A DNA stretch of 45,790 nt. It comes from Terriglobales bacterium. GTDB taxonomy: Bacteria > Acidobacteriota > Terriglobia > Terriglobales > Acidobacteriaceae. A model generated the notes under the pieces. That model was not told the DNA's origin. It ran no database searches and saw nothing but the letters and a program-made list of their open reading frames with translations. The stretch lies in the NCBI GenBank assembly GCA_025451215.1, contig JANWKU010000152.1:1-45790 (forward strand), written 5' to 3'. Both the position numbers and the translations under genes were made by a program. Shown here one piece after another: positions 33,789 through 41,748 of this stretch (the first letter of the stretch is position 1; each line of letters starts with the position of its first letter).

Positions 33789-35843
33789 GTGCAAATGGTT
33801 CCGAACAGCCACTTCAATTCGAGTTTTGAACGGCGCCGGTATGAGACGCTGCTTGAGATGGCAGATGTTCTTGTGCGCCATCGCAACCTCACGGATTTTT
33901 TTCACGACGTTTCGCAGCGGCTCCACGCTGTCGCCAACTTCGAGTTGATCATCTTTACCTTTCACGAACAAGCTACCGGCAGCATGCGGATCTGCTTTAG
34001 TCAAGGGATCGATCCCGTCCCCGTTCGGGTGCTTCTCATGGACGAAACCCCCAGTGGATGGGTTTGGCAAAACCAACTCCCTCTCGCCATTCCCGATCTT
34101 TCTCTCGAAACCCGTTTTGCCAAACGCGTCCAGTCCCTTCGAGAAGTCGGCATCCAATCCTATTGTCTGTTGCCGTTGACCACCGCGCAATGCCGGATCG
34201 GAGCGTTGTGTCTGGGTAGTTTCCAGGTGAATGCGTACAACGAAGCCGACCTGGGGTTTTTGAAGCGCGTCGGTGAAATGGTCGCACAGGCAATTGAAAA
34301 CGCGCAGAACCGCGAGGCTCTGCATCAGGAAAAAGAGCGTTTGCAAATGCTCCTGCAGGTGAATGCCACTCTGGTTTCAAGCCTGGATTTGCAGAAGTTG
34401 TTTCCCCTGATATCGGGTTACATCCGCAACGTGGTGAAGCAGGATTTCGCCAGCCTTGTCCTCTATGACGAACATTCGCAGCTATTTCGCAAATATGCGC
34501 TGGATTTCCCCTCCGCACCCAATCTTTTTAGCATTGGGCAAACGTTTCCCTTGAAGGGGTCATCTTCAGGGCAGGCTCTGCTTGAGCAGCAGGTAAAAGT
34601 ATTTGATTACGAACAGTTGCGGCAATTCCAGTCCAGGACCAACGAACTCCTCCTGAACGCGGGCATCAAGTCCATTTGCTGCGTTCCGCTCATGACGAGC
34701 AAAGGTCCGCTAGGAGTACTCAACTTTGCCAGCAAGGAGGGAACTTTTCTCGCTGAGGACGTCAATCTACTGAAGCAAATTGGCGCGCAAATGGGTATTG
34801 CGCTCTATCATGCCCGCGCGTACTGGGAGATCGCGGAACTGCGCGACAAGCTTGCCGAGGAGAAATCTTATTTAGAAGGCGAGATTTACTCGGAGCTGAA
34901 TTTTGAGGAAATCGTGGGCGACAGCCTGCCGCTGAAGCGCGTGCTGGAACAGGCGAAAACCGTCGCTCCCAGCAACGCAACGGTTCTTGTTCTAGGAGAA
35001 ACAGGTACCGGCAAGGAATTGATTGCCCGCGCCATTCACCGCATGAGTTCCAGAAAAGAAGGCAGCTTCATCAAGTTGAATTGCGCTGCCATTCCCACCG
35101 GACTTTTGGAAAGCGAGCTTTTCGGCCATGAGAAAGGCGCGTTCACCGGGGCGGTCAGCAGAAAAATCGGCCGCCTGGAGTTGGCCCACAAAGGCACGCT
35201 CTTTCTGGATGAAGTCGGAGAGATACCCCTGGAAATCCAGCCCAAACTGCTGCGCGTATTGCAGGACCAGGAGTTCGAGCGGCTCGGAGGCACCCGAACG
35301 TTGCGCGTGGACGTGCGGCTCGTCGCGGCCACCAACCGGGATTTGGAGCAGAGCGTCTCTGAAAAAGAATTCCGCAGCGATCTTTTTTATCGCTTGAACG
35401 TCTTTCCTTTGCGTATGCCGGCGTTGCGCGAACGGAGCCGTGACATTCCTCTGCTGGTGCGCTACTTTGTGCAAACTTTTGCGCGGCGGATGAACAAGCA
35501 GATCGAGACCATCACTACGGAAACCATGAATGCCTTCATCGCCTGGGATTGGCCGGGAAATGTGCGCGAACTGGAAAACTTCATTGAACGGTCGGTGATC
35601 CTTTCCGCGGGAACAGTCCTGAATGCTCCACTGGCGGAGTTGAAGCATGGCCGGTCGCACCACAATGGTTTGAACCACACCTTGGCGGACCTGGAACGGG
35701 ACCATATCATCCGCACCTTGCGGGAAACCGGTGGAGTGATTGCCGGAATGAACGGCGCGGCGGTACGCCTGGGACTAAAGCGAACTACGCTCCAATCGAG
35801 AATCCACCGAATGGGAATTGACCGCGACGAGTACGAGAATTGA
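33789..35843 (+). CDS. Sigma54-dependent activator with two GAF domains (FhlA/NtrC family)
   Basis: A 684-residue enhancer-binding protein starting at a GTG at 33789 or an ATG at 33795. Residues about 20-170 and 190-345 are two GAF sensor domains. The AAA+ domain (about 375-610) has Walker A GETGTGKE, the sigma54-contact loop GAFTGA, Walker [11 protein letters not shown], and the arginine-finger region [20 protein letters not shown]. The C-terminal Fis-type helix-turn-helix is in [20 protein letters not shown]. FhlA-like proteins bind a small ligand through GAF and open sigma54 promoters. I found no sigma54 consensus in the adjacent intergenic regions, so targets are unknown. Confidence 0.93.
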   Translation: MQMVPNSHFNSSFERRRYETLLEMADVLVRHRNLTDFFHDVSQRLHAVANFELIIFTFHEQATGSMRICFSQGIDPVPVRVLLMDETPSGWVWQNQLPLAIPDLSLETRFAKRVQSLREVGIQSYCLLPLTTAQCRIGALCLGSFQVNAYNEADLGFLKRVGEMVAQAIENAQNREALHQEKERLQMLLQVNATLVSSLDLQKLFPLISGYIRNVVKQDFASLVLYDEHSQLFRKYALDFPSAPNLFSIGQTFPLKGSSSGQALLEQQVKVFDYEQLRQFQSRTNELLLNAGIKSICCVPLMTSKGPLGVLNFASKEGTFLAEDVNLLKQIGAQMGIALYHARAYWEIAELRDKLAEEKSYLEGEIYSELNFEEIVGDSLPLKRVLEQAKTVAPSNATVLVLGETGTGKELIARAIHRMSSRKEGSFIKLNCAAIPTGLLESELFGHEKGAFTGAVSRKIGRLELAHKGTLFLDEVGEIPLEIQPKLLRVLQDQEFERLGGTRTLRVDVRLVAATNRDLEQSVSEKEFRSDLFYRLNVFPLRMPALRERSRDIPLLVRYFVQTFARRMNKQIETITTETMNAFIAWDWPGNVRELENFIERSVILSAGTVLNAPLAELKHGRSHHNGLNHTLADLERDHIIRTLRETGGVIAGMNGAAVRLGLKRTTLQSRIHRMGIDRDEYEN

Positions 35844-36225
35844 ACATTCTACTGACGCGGCATCGGCAGTCTGCCAACTAATCGTCATTCTGTCCGTTTC
35901 AGCCATTCGCAAAAATCACGTTAAACGTCCTCTGCTAAGCAACTTACCTTAATTACCTTTTTGGAACTCCACCTGCCCAAACAGGGAATGTCGTCTCCTA
36001 GGTTTGTTCCACGCACCACGTTGGGAAAAAATGAGACTCGGCAACGATCCAGCCCGGGGCCGGGAGAGCATGTCTTTGCGCGGCGTTTTGAATTCAGCCG
36101 CGCTGAGGCCTGTCCCTGTCCTTGATAAAGCAGCGAAGTCGAATAGGCCCTCCTCCGCCATTCGACAGCCAAAGATCGTCCGCCCGTCGCTTGCGCACCA
36201 TAGTCCGGGCACTCCACACGATCTC
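35844..36225. other. Intergenic region upstream of the FNR-like gene
   Basis: No convincing gene, terminator or repeat is seen between the sigma54 activator stop and about 36225. A tiny GGCA-GTC-TGCC stem lies near 35867. The reading frame that leads into the FNR-like gene is open from 36004, but this part of it lacks clear protein character. Confidence 0.4.
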
Positions 36226-36480
36226 CCCGTGCGTTTTGACCCTCTGTATTTGCTCTACTGCTCGGCTCTATGGCACAAACATGGAAACCCGACTGCTGGG
36301 TGGGAACTGGTTGCGGCCCTGCGTTCGCTCGATACCAGCTCTCACCGGATTGCGACTTCATTTCTCGCCACCACGCAAGACTCCCGGTTTCTGTCGCGGG
36401 AGTTGCATCGCGGAGTACGCCACACGGCGAGAAGAGGAATCACAATCCTGGGACGGCCACAATCTTATGACGAGGTGGAC
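36226..36480 (+). other. Possible in-frame coding extension in front of the FNR-like gene
   Basis: This 85-codon stretch is open and in frame with the FNR-like gene. It translates into plausible helices (DPLYLLYCSALWHKHGN, then GWELVAALRSLDT and IATSFLATTQ), with third positions rich in G and C. It may be a real N-terminal domain of the regulator (frame open from 36004), or the remnant of a small upstream gene that has lost its stop. The strong ribosome site at 36472 argues for a separate start at 36481. Confidence 0.35.
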
Positions 36481-37197
36481 ATGAGATACGCAAGATCATT
36501 GCAACTGCCGGACAATTGCCAAAGCTGCAAGCTGCGTAAAACGAATTGGTTTTGCGGATTTTCTTCCGACCTGCTGCGTTCTTTTAGCGCCGCAACGCGG
36601 CCCGCCTCTTATCCGGGGGGCGCGCTGCTCTTCATCGAGGGCCAGCGTCCGCGCGGGGCGTTCATCGTTTGTTCGGGGCGGGTGAAACTTTCCACCACTT
36701 CGCGCGAAGGGAAAGTCCTGATCCTCAAAGTTGCAGGCCCGGGCGAAGTGCTGGGACTGAGCGCGGTCATCTCCGGCTCCCCTTACGAAACCACCGCCGA
36801 AACCGTGGGCGACTGCCGGATCAACTTCGTGGAACGCGAGAGCATGGTCCGCATGGTGGAAGGCAACGCGGAGATGAGCCTGCGTTCCATTCGCGCTCTG
36901 AGCACGGAATTCCAATCGGTGTATCGCGACATTCATGAACTGGTGCTGGCGCGCTCTTCCGCGGGAAAGCTGGCCCGCCTATTGCTCTCATGGACAAGGC
37001 CGGAGGGCGAAAAGACTGAGCGTGAGTCGCGCGTCCCTTCAAGCCTTACGCACGAAGAGATGGCGCAGATGATTGGCGCCTCGCGAGAGACCGTGACGCG
37101 GCTACTGGGAGATTTGAAAAAGAAAGAGTTGATTCGCTTGGACGGGTCCACACTGGTGATTCGCGACCGCCTGGCGCTGGAGCAGATGGCCGCGTGA
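36481..37197 (+). CDS. Crp/Fnr family regulator with FNR-like cysteine set
   Basis: A 238-residue regulator. The ATG at 36481 is preceded by GAGGTGG and gives the usual family length. The N-terminus has Cys13, Cys16 and Cys25 (NCQSCKLRKTNWFCGF). The cyclic-nucleotide-binding fold (about 30-150) contains Cys112 in GDCRINFVERE, at the position of the fourth cluster ligand (Cys122) of E. coli FNR. The C-terminal helix-turn-helix reads LTHEEMAQMIGASRETVTRL, where E-x2-T-R resembles the FNR recognition helix E-x2-S-R. An oxygen- or NO-sensing 4Fe-4S cluster is therefore plausible. Targets are unknown. Confidence 0.88.
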   Translation: MRYARSLQLPDNCQSCKLRKTNWFCGFSSDLLRSFSAATRPASYPGGALLFIEGQRPRGAFIVCSGRVKLSTTSREGKVLILKVAGPGEVLGLSAVISGSPYETTAETVGDCRINFVERESMVRMVEGNAEMSLRSIRALSTEFQSVYRDIHELVLARSSAGKLARLLLSWTRPEGEKTERESRVPSSLTHEEMAQMIGASRETVTRLLGDLKKKELIRLDGSTLVIRDRLALEQMAA

Positions 37198-37264
37198 GCT
37201 TGCCGGAAGCAAGTTAGGCCGCATGAGGCTTGCAACGCGGGTTCACAATATATGCAATGCAGGG

Positions 37265-37348
37265 TGAGATTTTTTAAGTGAGATTTCCAAAACGAGGTTC
37301 TGGGGATTAGGCTTCGGAATGAGATTTTCAAGGTGAGATTTTCGCGAA
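37265..37348. repeat. Degenerate 14-bp tandem repeat, about six units
   Basis: TGAGATTT recurs at 37265, 37279, 37321 and 37335. All distances are multiples of 14 (14, 42, 14), and the two intermediate 14-mers at 37293 and 37307 are diverged copies. The array lies in the non-coding gap after the FNR-like gene. It may be a decayed minisatellite; binding-site function is possible but unproven. Confidence 0.6.
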
Positions 37349-37365
37349 GCAAGATTTTGGGAAGG

Positions 37366-37385
37366 GCACGGCTTTAGCCGTGCCG
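37366..37385. repeat. GC-TTTA-GC hairpin, copy 1
   Basis: GGCACGGC-TTTA-GCCGTGCC is a perfect 8-bp stem with a TTTA loop. The same core is found at 37404, 37926 and 39444. It could act as a transcript end for the FNR-like gene, although no T-run follows. Confidence 0.65.
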
Positions 37386-37403
37386 TCAGACCCCGAAAAA
37401 TAA

Positions 37404-37419
37404 GGGGCTTTAGCCCCTG
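37404..37419. repeat. GC-TTTA-GC hairpin, copy 2
   Basis: AGGGGC-TTTA-GCCCCT is a perfect 6-bp stem with the same TTTA loop as the hairpin 18 bp to the left. The paired layout is typical of bacterial interspersed palindromic repeats. Confidence 0.65.
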
Positions 37420-37545
37420 AGGGGATGCGTCAGCGCAAATTTCTAAACGACATCAATTTCCCACTCATCCGTCTCTACTATTTTCATAAACTCCATTCAA
37501 CGATAGACTGTTACCCGCCGCTACTTTAATTTCTGGAAGGCCCAC

Positions 37546-37851
37546 GTGCCATTTATCAAACTCGCTTCACAAGCCGAACTACCTGCTGAAGGAGAAGCCA
37601 AAGAATTTCTCTGCGCAGGCAAAACTCTTTGCGTTGCCAGAATCAATGGAACCATCACCGCGATTGATAATGTATGCCTGCATGAAGGCGGCCCGCTCTC
37701 CGAAGGCGTGATTGAAGGCGGAAAAATCGTCTGTCCCTGGCATGGGTGGGAATACGACCTTGCGACCGGACAAACCGGCGACAATCCTACCGACAAGGTG
37801 GATGTCTATTCCATCAAGATCGAGAATGGCGACGTGTTCGTAGATGTGTAG
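37546..37851 (+). CDS. Rieske 2Fe-2S ferredoxin-like protein
   Basis: A 101-residue single-domain Rieske protein. It starts at a GTG at 37546 with GGAAGG just upstream. The cluster motifs are C-x-H (CLHEGGPL, Cys44 and His46) and C-x2-H (CPWHGWEYD, Cys63 and His66), and it ends in VDVYSIKIENGDVFVDV. The size and absence of a signal peptide or membrane anchor fit a soluble ferredoxin of the NirD/dioxygenase-ferredoxin type rather than the bc1 subunit. It has no oxygenase or reductase partner beside it, so its electron acceptor is unknown. Confidence 0.92.
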   Translation: MPFIKLASQAELPAEGEAKEFLCAGKTLCVARINGTITAIDNVCLHEGGPLSEGVIEGGKIVCPWHGWEYDLATGQTGDNPTDKVDVYSIKIENGDVFVDV

Positions 37852-37912
37852 CGGGAATTCAGCACCAACTTTTTTCAGGTGTCCGGCACCTGCGGAATTA
37901 TCCTTTAGAAAC

Positions 37913-38067
37913 CATGTCATCCCGAACAGCTTTAGCTGTGAGGAACCTTACGATGCTCAGGCAGCTTTTCTGCTGCTGACAGGATGCTCGTTCCACTTAT
38001 TGCACCGGAAATTTCAGCCGTCGTAAGGTCCCTCCGTCTTCGCTTCGCTCAACGTCGGGATGACATG
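37913..38067. repeat. Interspersed palindromic element A (155 bp)
   Basis: The element is bounded by the perfect 13-bp inverted repeat CATGTCATCCCGA / TCGGGATGACATG. Inside, GAGGAACCTTACGA near 37940 pairs with TCGTAAGGTCCCTC near 38021 (one mismatch), and a small ACAGC-TTTA-GCTGT hairpin lies at 37926-37939. It has no open frame. It resembles non-autonomous palindromic elements common between genes in this type of genome, and is related to the element at 39430. Confidence 0.8.
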
Positions 38068-38099
38068 ACTGAATAGTGTGCGTTGCCAAGACGATAGGA

Positions 38100-39338
38100 C
38101 TACCCCAACAAATTCAAAAATAGACCGCCGCTGAATCCCGGGAAAACCTGCTCCAGATGCGTGTTCCCCAGATGCCGGGCCACGCCTTCTGCTAATACCT
38201 GCCTGAAGTCGGTGGTAATGGCTAGGTCGCGGCCTTCATACAACTGCGATTGTTCCAGCCCCGGCCAGCGCCCATAAACCTTTCCGCCTTTTACCGGGCC
38301 GCCCATCACGAACATCACATTAGCGTGGCCGTGGTCGGTACCGCGGTTGCCGTTTTCGCGGGCGGTGCGTCCGAACTCCGACATGGTGACGACCACGGTG
38401 TCTTCGGCGAGATCGCCCAGGTCAATCCAAAACGCGCCCAGAGATTGGGAGAAGTCGCCCAGCACATTGGCTAACTGGCCTTGCGTGCTGCCTTCGTTTA
38501 CGTGATGGTCCCATCCGCCGATATCGGCGAAGGCCACCTGCACGCCGAGGTTAGCTTTTATCAATTGGGCAAGCTGACGCATACTGTCGCCAAAGCGTCC
38601 CCGCGGATAGTTCGCTCCGGCGACCGGAGCATATTGTGACGGGTCGGCGGCTTTCAACATTTTGACCGCTTCAAAAGTTTCCTGCCCTGCCCCATGCAGC
38701 ACCGAATCCACCGACTGCGCGTACATAGCCTCGAAAGTATTTGCGATCGACGAGGCGCCAGGATTCTTCCCGCCAATTCCAAAGCTGTTCACATTATTTA
38801 CGGCGATCGCAGCCTCGCTGCCCGACAAAATTCGCGGCAAGGATGGTCCAAGCGCGACCGCGCGAAAGGAAGATTCTTGCGGCCCTTGGGGTAAAGAATG
38901 CAACGTCCGATTGAGCCATCCGTCTTCTGTGGCCTTCACCCCCGGCGTGCCCGATTCCATAAAGTCCTGCGCGTCAAAGTGGGAGCGCGTGGGATCGGGC
39001 GAGCCAGCAGCATGGACGATGGCCAAATGCCCCTGCTGCCAGATAGGCTGCAGCGCGGACATGGCAGGGTGCAAACCGAAGAAACCATCGAGATCAAGGA
39101 CCTCATTGCGCGGAATGTTGATGGATGGCCGCATCGCGTAGTAAGCCTGCTCTCCGTGCGGCACTACGATGTTCAACCCGTCGGCAGCTCCGCGTTGGAA
39201 AACAACCACCAGCCGCTTGGTGCGCGCGCCCGGAACAGTTGCGCCAAAAGCGGCGCGCGTTAGAAATCCCGGCACAGCCGCAGTGCCCACCACCGCCAGC
39301 GCGCCATTGCGGATAAACACTCGACGGGTCACGGACAT
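38100..39338 (-). CDS. DUF1501 family exported protein
   Basis: A 412-residue protein with a Tat-like signal (TRRVFIRNGALAVVGTAAVP). It has the family features RLVVVFQRGAADGLNIVVPH, FGLHPAMSAL, GSPDPTRSHFDAQDFMESG, and near the end TMSEFGRTARENGNRGTDHG. The fold is related to sulfatase/alkaline-phosphatase-type enzymes, and the His and Asp residues of these blocks may bind metal. The family's role is not established. It is encoded downstream of a DUF1800 gene on the same strand, the standard pairing, with a palindromic element between them and another behind it. Confidence 0.92.
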   Translation of the reverse strand: MSVTRRVFIRNGALAVVGTAAVPGFLTRAAFGATVPGARTKRLVVVFQRGAADGLNIVVPHGEQAYYAMRPSINIPRNEVLDLDGFFGLHPAMSALQPIWQQGHLAIVHAAGSPDPTRSHFDAQDFMESGTPGVKATEDGWLNRTLHSLPQGPQESSFRAVALGPSLPRILSGSEAAIAVNNVNSFGIGGKNPGASSIANTFEAMYAQSVDSVLHGAGQETFEAVKMLKAADPSQYAPVAGANYPRGRFGDSMRQLAQLIKANLGVQVAFADIGGWDHHVNEGSTQGQLANVLGDFSQSLGAFWIDLGDLAEDTVVVTMSEFGRTARENGNRGTDHGHANVMFVMGGPVKGGKVYGRWPGLEQSQLYEGRDLAITTDFRQVLAEGVARHLGNTHLEQVFPGFSGGLFLNLLG

Positions 39339-39429
39339 AATGAACTCCTTGATGCTTGCGTCTTATTCCTGAACAAGTTCCTAAACAAATTCCTAAACTT
39401 CCAAGTTCCTAAAATTTCAACCTAAATCC

Positions 39430-39519
39430 TTGTCATTCCGAACCCGCTTTAGCGGTGAGGAATCTGCTTTTTTATCTCTGTCGCAAAAAGCAGATTCCTC
39501 GCTCCGCTCGGAATGACAA
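39430..39519. repeat. Interspersed palindromic element B (90 bp)
   Basis: Perfect 12-bp terminal inverted repeats TTGTCATTCCGA / TCGGAATGACAA enclose a perfect 16-bp stem (39457-39472 with 39485-39500) and a CCGC-TTTA-GCGG hairpin at 39444-39455. It lies between the DUF1800 and DUF1501 genes. It shares end sequence and layout with the element at 37913, so both belong to one family. As RNA it could form a strong hairpin between the two genes. Confidence 0.85.
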
Positions 39520-39544
39520 ATTTCAATACCGCGATTACCCGGCC

Positions 39545-41617
39545 TCACCGCTTCTGAAATTCCGGCGAACCCAGCAGCAACCCTTCAATCATGGCCACAT
39601 CCGGCGGCCGCGCCGGATCATCCAGCCTGCGCCGGTTGATGGCCAGGTCCTGCAATCGAGCTTCGATCGTGCCATGCGTTTGTTGGGAAACATTGCCTTC
39701 GAGCAAATTGTTTTCCAGGATCGTGAGCGTTTGCTCCACGTCCGCAGGGTTGCTTTCGTCGGAAAGGTGTTGCACATCCACCTGCGTGCCACGGAGCCGG
39801 TTGGTGGTAAGCGCCAGAGCAAAATTCATACGCGCGAGTAGCGCGGAGGAATTCACCCAGGTTTCGGCCTTCATGGAATATCCGGTGGGCGGTTGCGCGC
39901 CGTAAAGAGGCATTCCCATGTTTTGCAGCTGGCGGGCAAGCGGCGCTGCATTCGTGATCTCGGCGCCTGTGGCTCGCGCTGCTGAAGCCACAAATTCCAG
40001 CGGCGTCTTCACCTTCGCGCGGTAGTCGTCGGCGGCCCAGAACTCCGGAGAACTCAGCATCGTCTTCATCACTTCGCGGATGTCGCCGTCTTTTTTCAGA
40101 AAAGTTTTCGCCATCGCATTCACCAGCGCGTCCGAAGGATTGTCGGAAACAAACCGCACTGCCAGCTTCGTGCAAATAAAATGCGCGGTCGCTGGACTAT
40201 GCGCGAGCATGTGCAGCACTTCCAACCCCTCCTGCTCGCCATGCGGCTTGATGCGGTGGCCAAGGACCATTTTGTCGCCGGGCTCATGCTTGCGCTCATC
40301 GAAGAAAAATCCGCCGCCATCGCGCGGGTCTTTTAAGGTCCATCCGGTGAATACCCGGGCCACCTCGGTGACATCTTTCTGCGTGTATCCGCCGTTCACG
40401 CCGAGCGTGTGCAACTCCATCAACTCGCGGCCGTAATTTTCATTTAGTCCGCTGGGGCGTTTCGCTTTGGCTTGGCGTTGCGGCCGTGCAGGCGGCGGAA
40501 GGCGTCTCCGTCCCATCCACGGGCGATCCGTATATTTAGGAATACCCCGCGAAAAATCCGAATCCGGCCCAACGCTCTGCCAGTTGTCCAGATAGAAAAG
40601 CATGGCGGGACTGCGCGCCGTGGCCACCAACAGGTCTTCAAACTTTCCCAGCGCGTGCGGACGAATTACGTCGCGCTCATAGCTGGTGAGCATGTACCGG
40701 TCCGGCCCCTTGCCGATGAACACATTGAAGTGGTTGAACCAGAAATCGGTCATCACCTCCTGCAACTGGCGCTGGCTGTAAATCGCACGCAGCAGTTTGC
40801 CCTGCATCAATTCATCGGTGACGACCTGCTGCGGATTGCGCAAGGCTCCCATGGTTTCCCTCTGCTCAGGCGTCATACCATCCAGCAAAGGCTCACGTTC
40901 CCGGTCATTCAACGACGCTAACGCGATCTGTTCTTCGGTGGGTAATTTTAAGATTGCCTTAAAACGCTGGTCGGCGGACTCATTCAACAACTGTGGAAGA
41001 TCGGATTCGGCAGTTTGCCGCTGGTCTTCATTGATTCGATTCTTTCCAATTCCCTCTTGCTTCGTTCGCTCTTCTTCGGCGGTCGCATTCTGCTGCGGGA
41101 CGTTTTGCTGTTGTTCAGTTTGTGCGGCCTCAGTCGTCGCCGACTGAGGAGTGGCATTGCTGGCCTCCTGTTTGCGGCTGATCTTTTCCTCGTAGCGCTC
41201 CATTTGCGCCATGTAGACGGCATGCCTTGCGCCGCTGGAGGGCATGGAGAGTTTTCCGTCAGCGATTTGCTTGATGACCTGCTGCGAGGGAAACTCTTCG
41301 CTCATCTCCTTTGTATCCATGCGCAGGGTGCGCAACGACGCCAGGCGGGATTCCAGTGCATCGTCATTGATTTTTTCTGGGTGCAGTTGCAGATCAATCC
41401 ACTTGTCCACACCCATGGCCGTGACTTGCGCAACATCTCCCGGGCGAGGGCCGAAGGCAAGACGGTTCAGGGCATGCTCCGCACGCCGCTCGGCATACAT
41501 TTGCATTTGCGCCTGAGCGTGGTTGTCGGATTTCTTAGCCGATGCGAACTTGGCAAAAATAAGCGCGGCTGCTGATAACGCGACAAGCAAAGCGGCATTG
41601 CGGCGTAGGTGGGACAT
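39545..41617 (-). CDS. DUF1800 family exported protein
   Basis: A 690-residue protein. The ATG at 41617 gives a signal peptide (MSHLRRNAALLVALSAAALI, then FAKFASA); a TTG at 41641 is the alternative. Family blocks are visible: AEHALNRLAFGPRPGDV near the start, QLQEVMTDFWFNHFNVF, NENYGRELMELHTLGVNGGY, DVTEVARVFTGWTL and PPTGYS near the end. A Gln/Asn/Thr/Glu-rich low-complexity segment is inserted at about residues 145-200. The function of the family is not known; it nearly always pairs with DUF1501 as here, suggesting a joint exported or periplasmic complex. Confidence 0.93.
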   Translation of the reverse strand: MSHLRRNAALLVALSAAALIFAKFASAKKSDNHAQAQMQMYAERRAEHALNRLAFGPRPGDVAQVTAMGVDKWIDLQLHPEKINDDALESRLASLRTLRMDTKEMSEEFPSQQVIKQIADGKLSMPSSGARHAVYMAQMERYEEKISRKQEASNATPQSATTEAAQTEQQQNVPQQNATAEEERTKQEGIGKNRINEDQRQTAESDLPQLLNESADQRFKAILKLPTEEQIALASLNDREREPLLDGMTPEQRETMGALRNPQQVVTDELMQGKLLRAIYSQRQLQEVMTDFWFNHFNVFIGKGPDRYMLTSYERDVIRPHALGKFEDLLVATARSPAMLFYLDNWQSVGPDSDFSRGIPKYTDRPWMGRRRLPPPARPQRQAKAKRPSGLNENYGRELMELHTLGVNGGYTQKDVTEVARVFTGWTLKDPRDGGGFFFDERKHEPGDKMVLGHRIKPHGEQEGLEVLHMLAHSPATAHFICTKLAVRFVSDNPSDALVNAMAKTFLKKDGDIREVMKTMLSSPEFWAADDYRAKVKTPLEFVASAARATGAEITNAAPLARQLQNMGMPLYGAQPPTGYSMKAETWVNSSALLARMNFALALTTNRLRGTQVDVQHLSDESNPADVEQTLTILENNLLEGNVSQQTHGTIEARLQDLAINRRRLDDPARPPDVAMIEGLLLGSPEFQKR

Positions 41618-41748
41618 CGCTGCCTGCAAGGGATCTCTCAAAGATTATGAACCCGGATAAGCGGAAAAGTTTCTGTCCGGATCATTACTTTTGGGCAGGG
41701 GTGGCTCGGGAACCGGAAAATGCCGAGTGCCGGGCGTATGCCGCGAAT

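Noticed and set aside
34992-35705. 237-codon frame on the minus strand
   Set aside because: It lies opposite the AAA+ domain of the sigma54 activator and mirrors its codon bias; a shadow frame.
35921-36361. 146-codon frame on the minus strand in the gap before the FNR-like gene
   Set aside because: Composition is Ser/Arg/Gly-rich without hydrophobic core pattern, and it opposes the better plus-strand frame.
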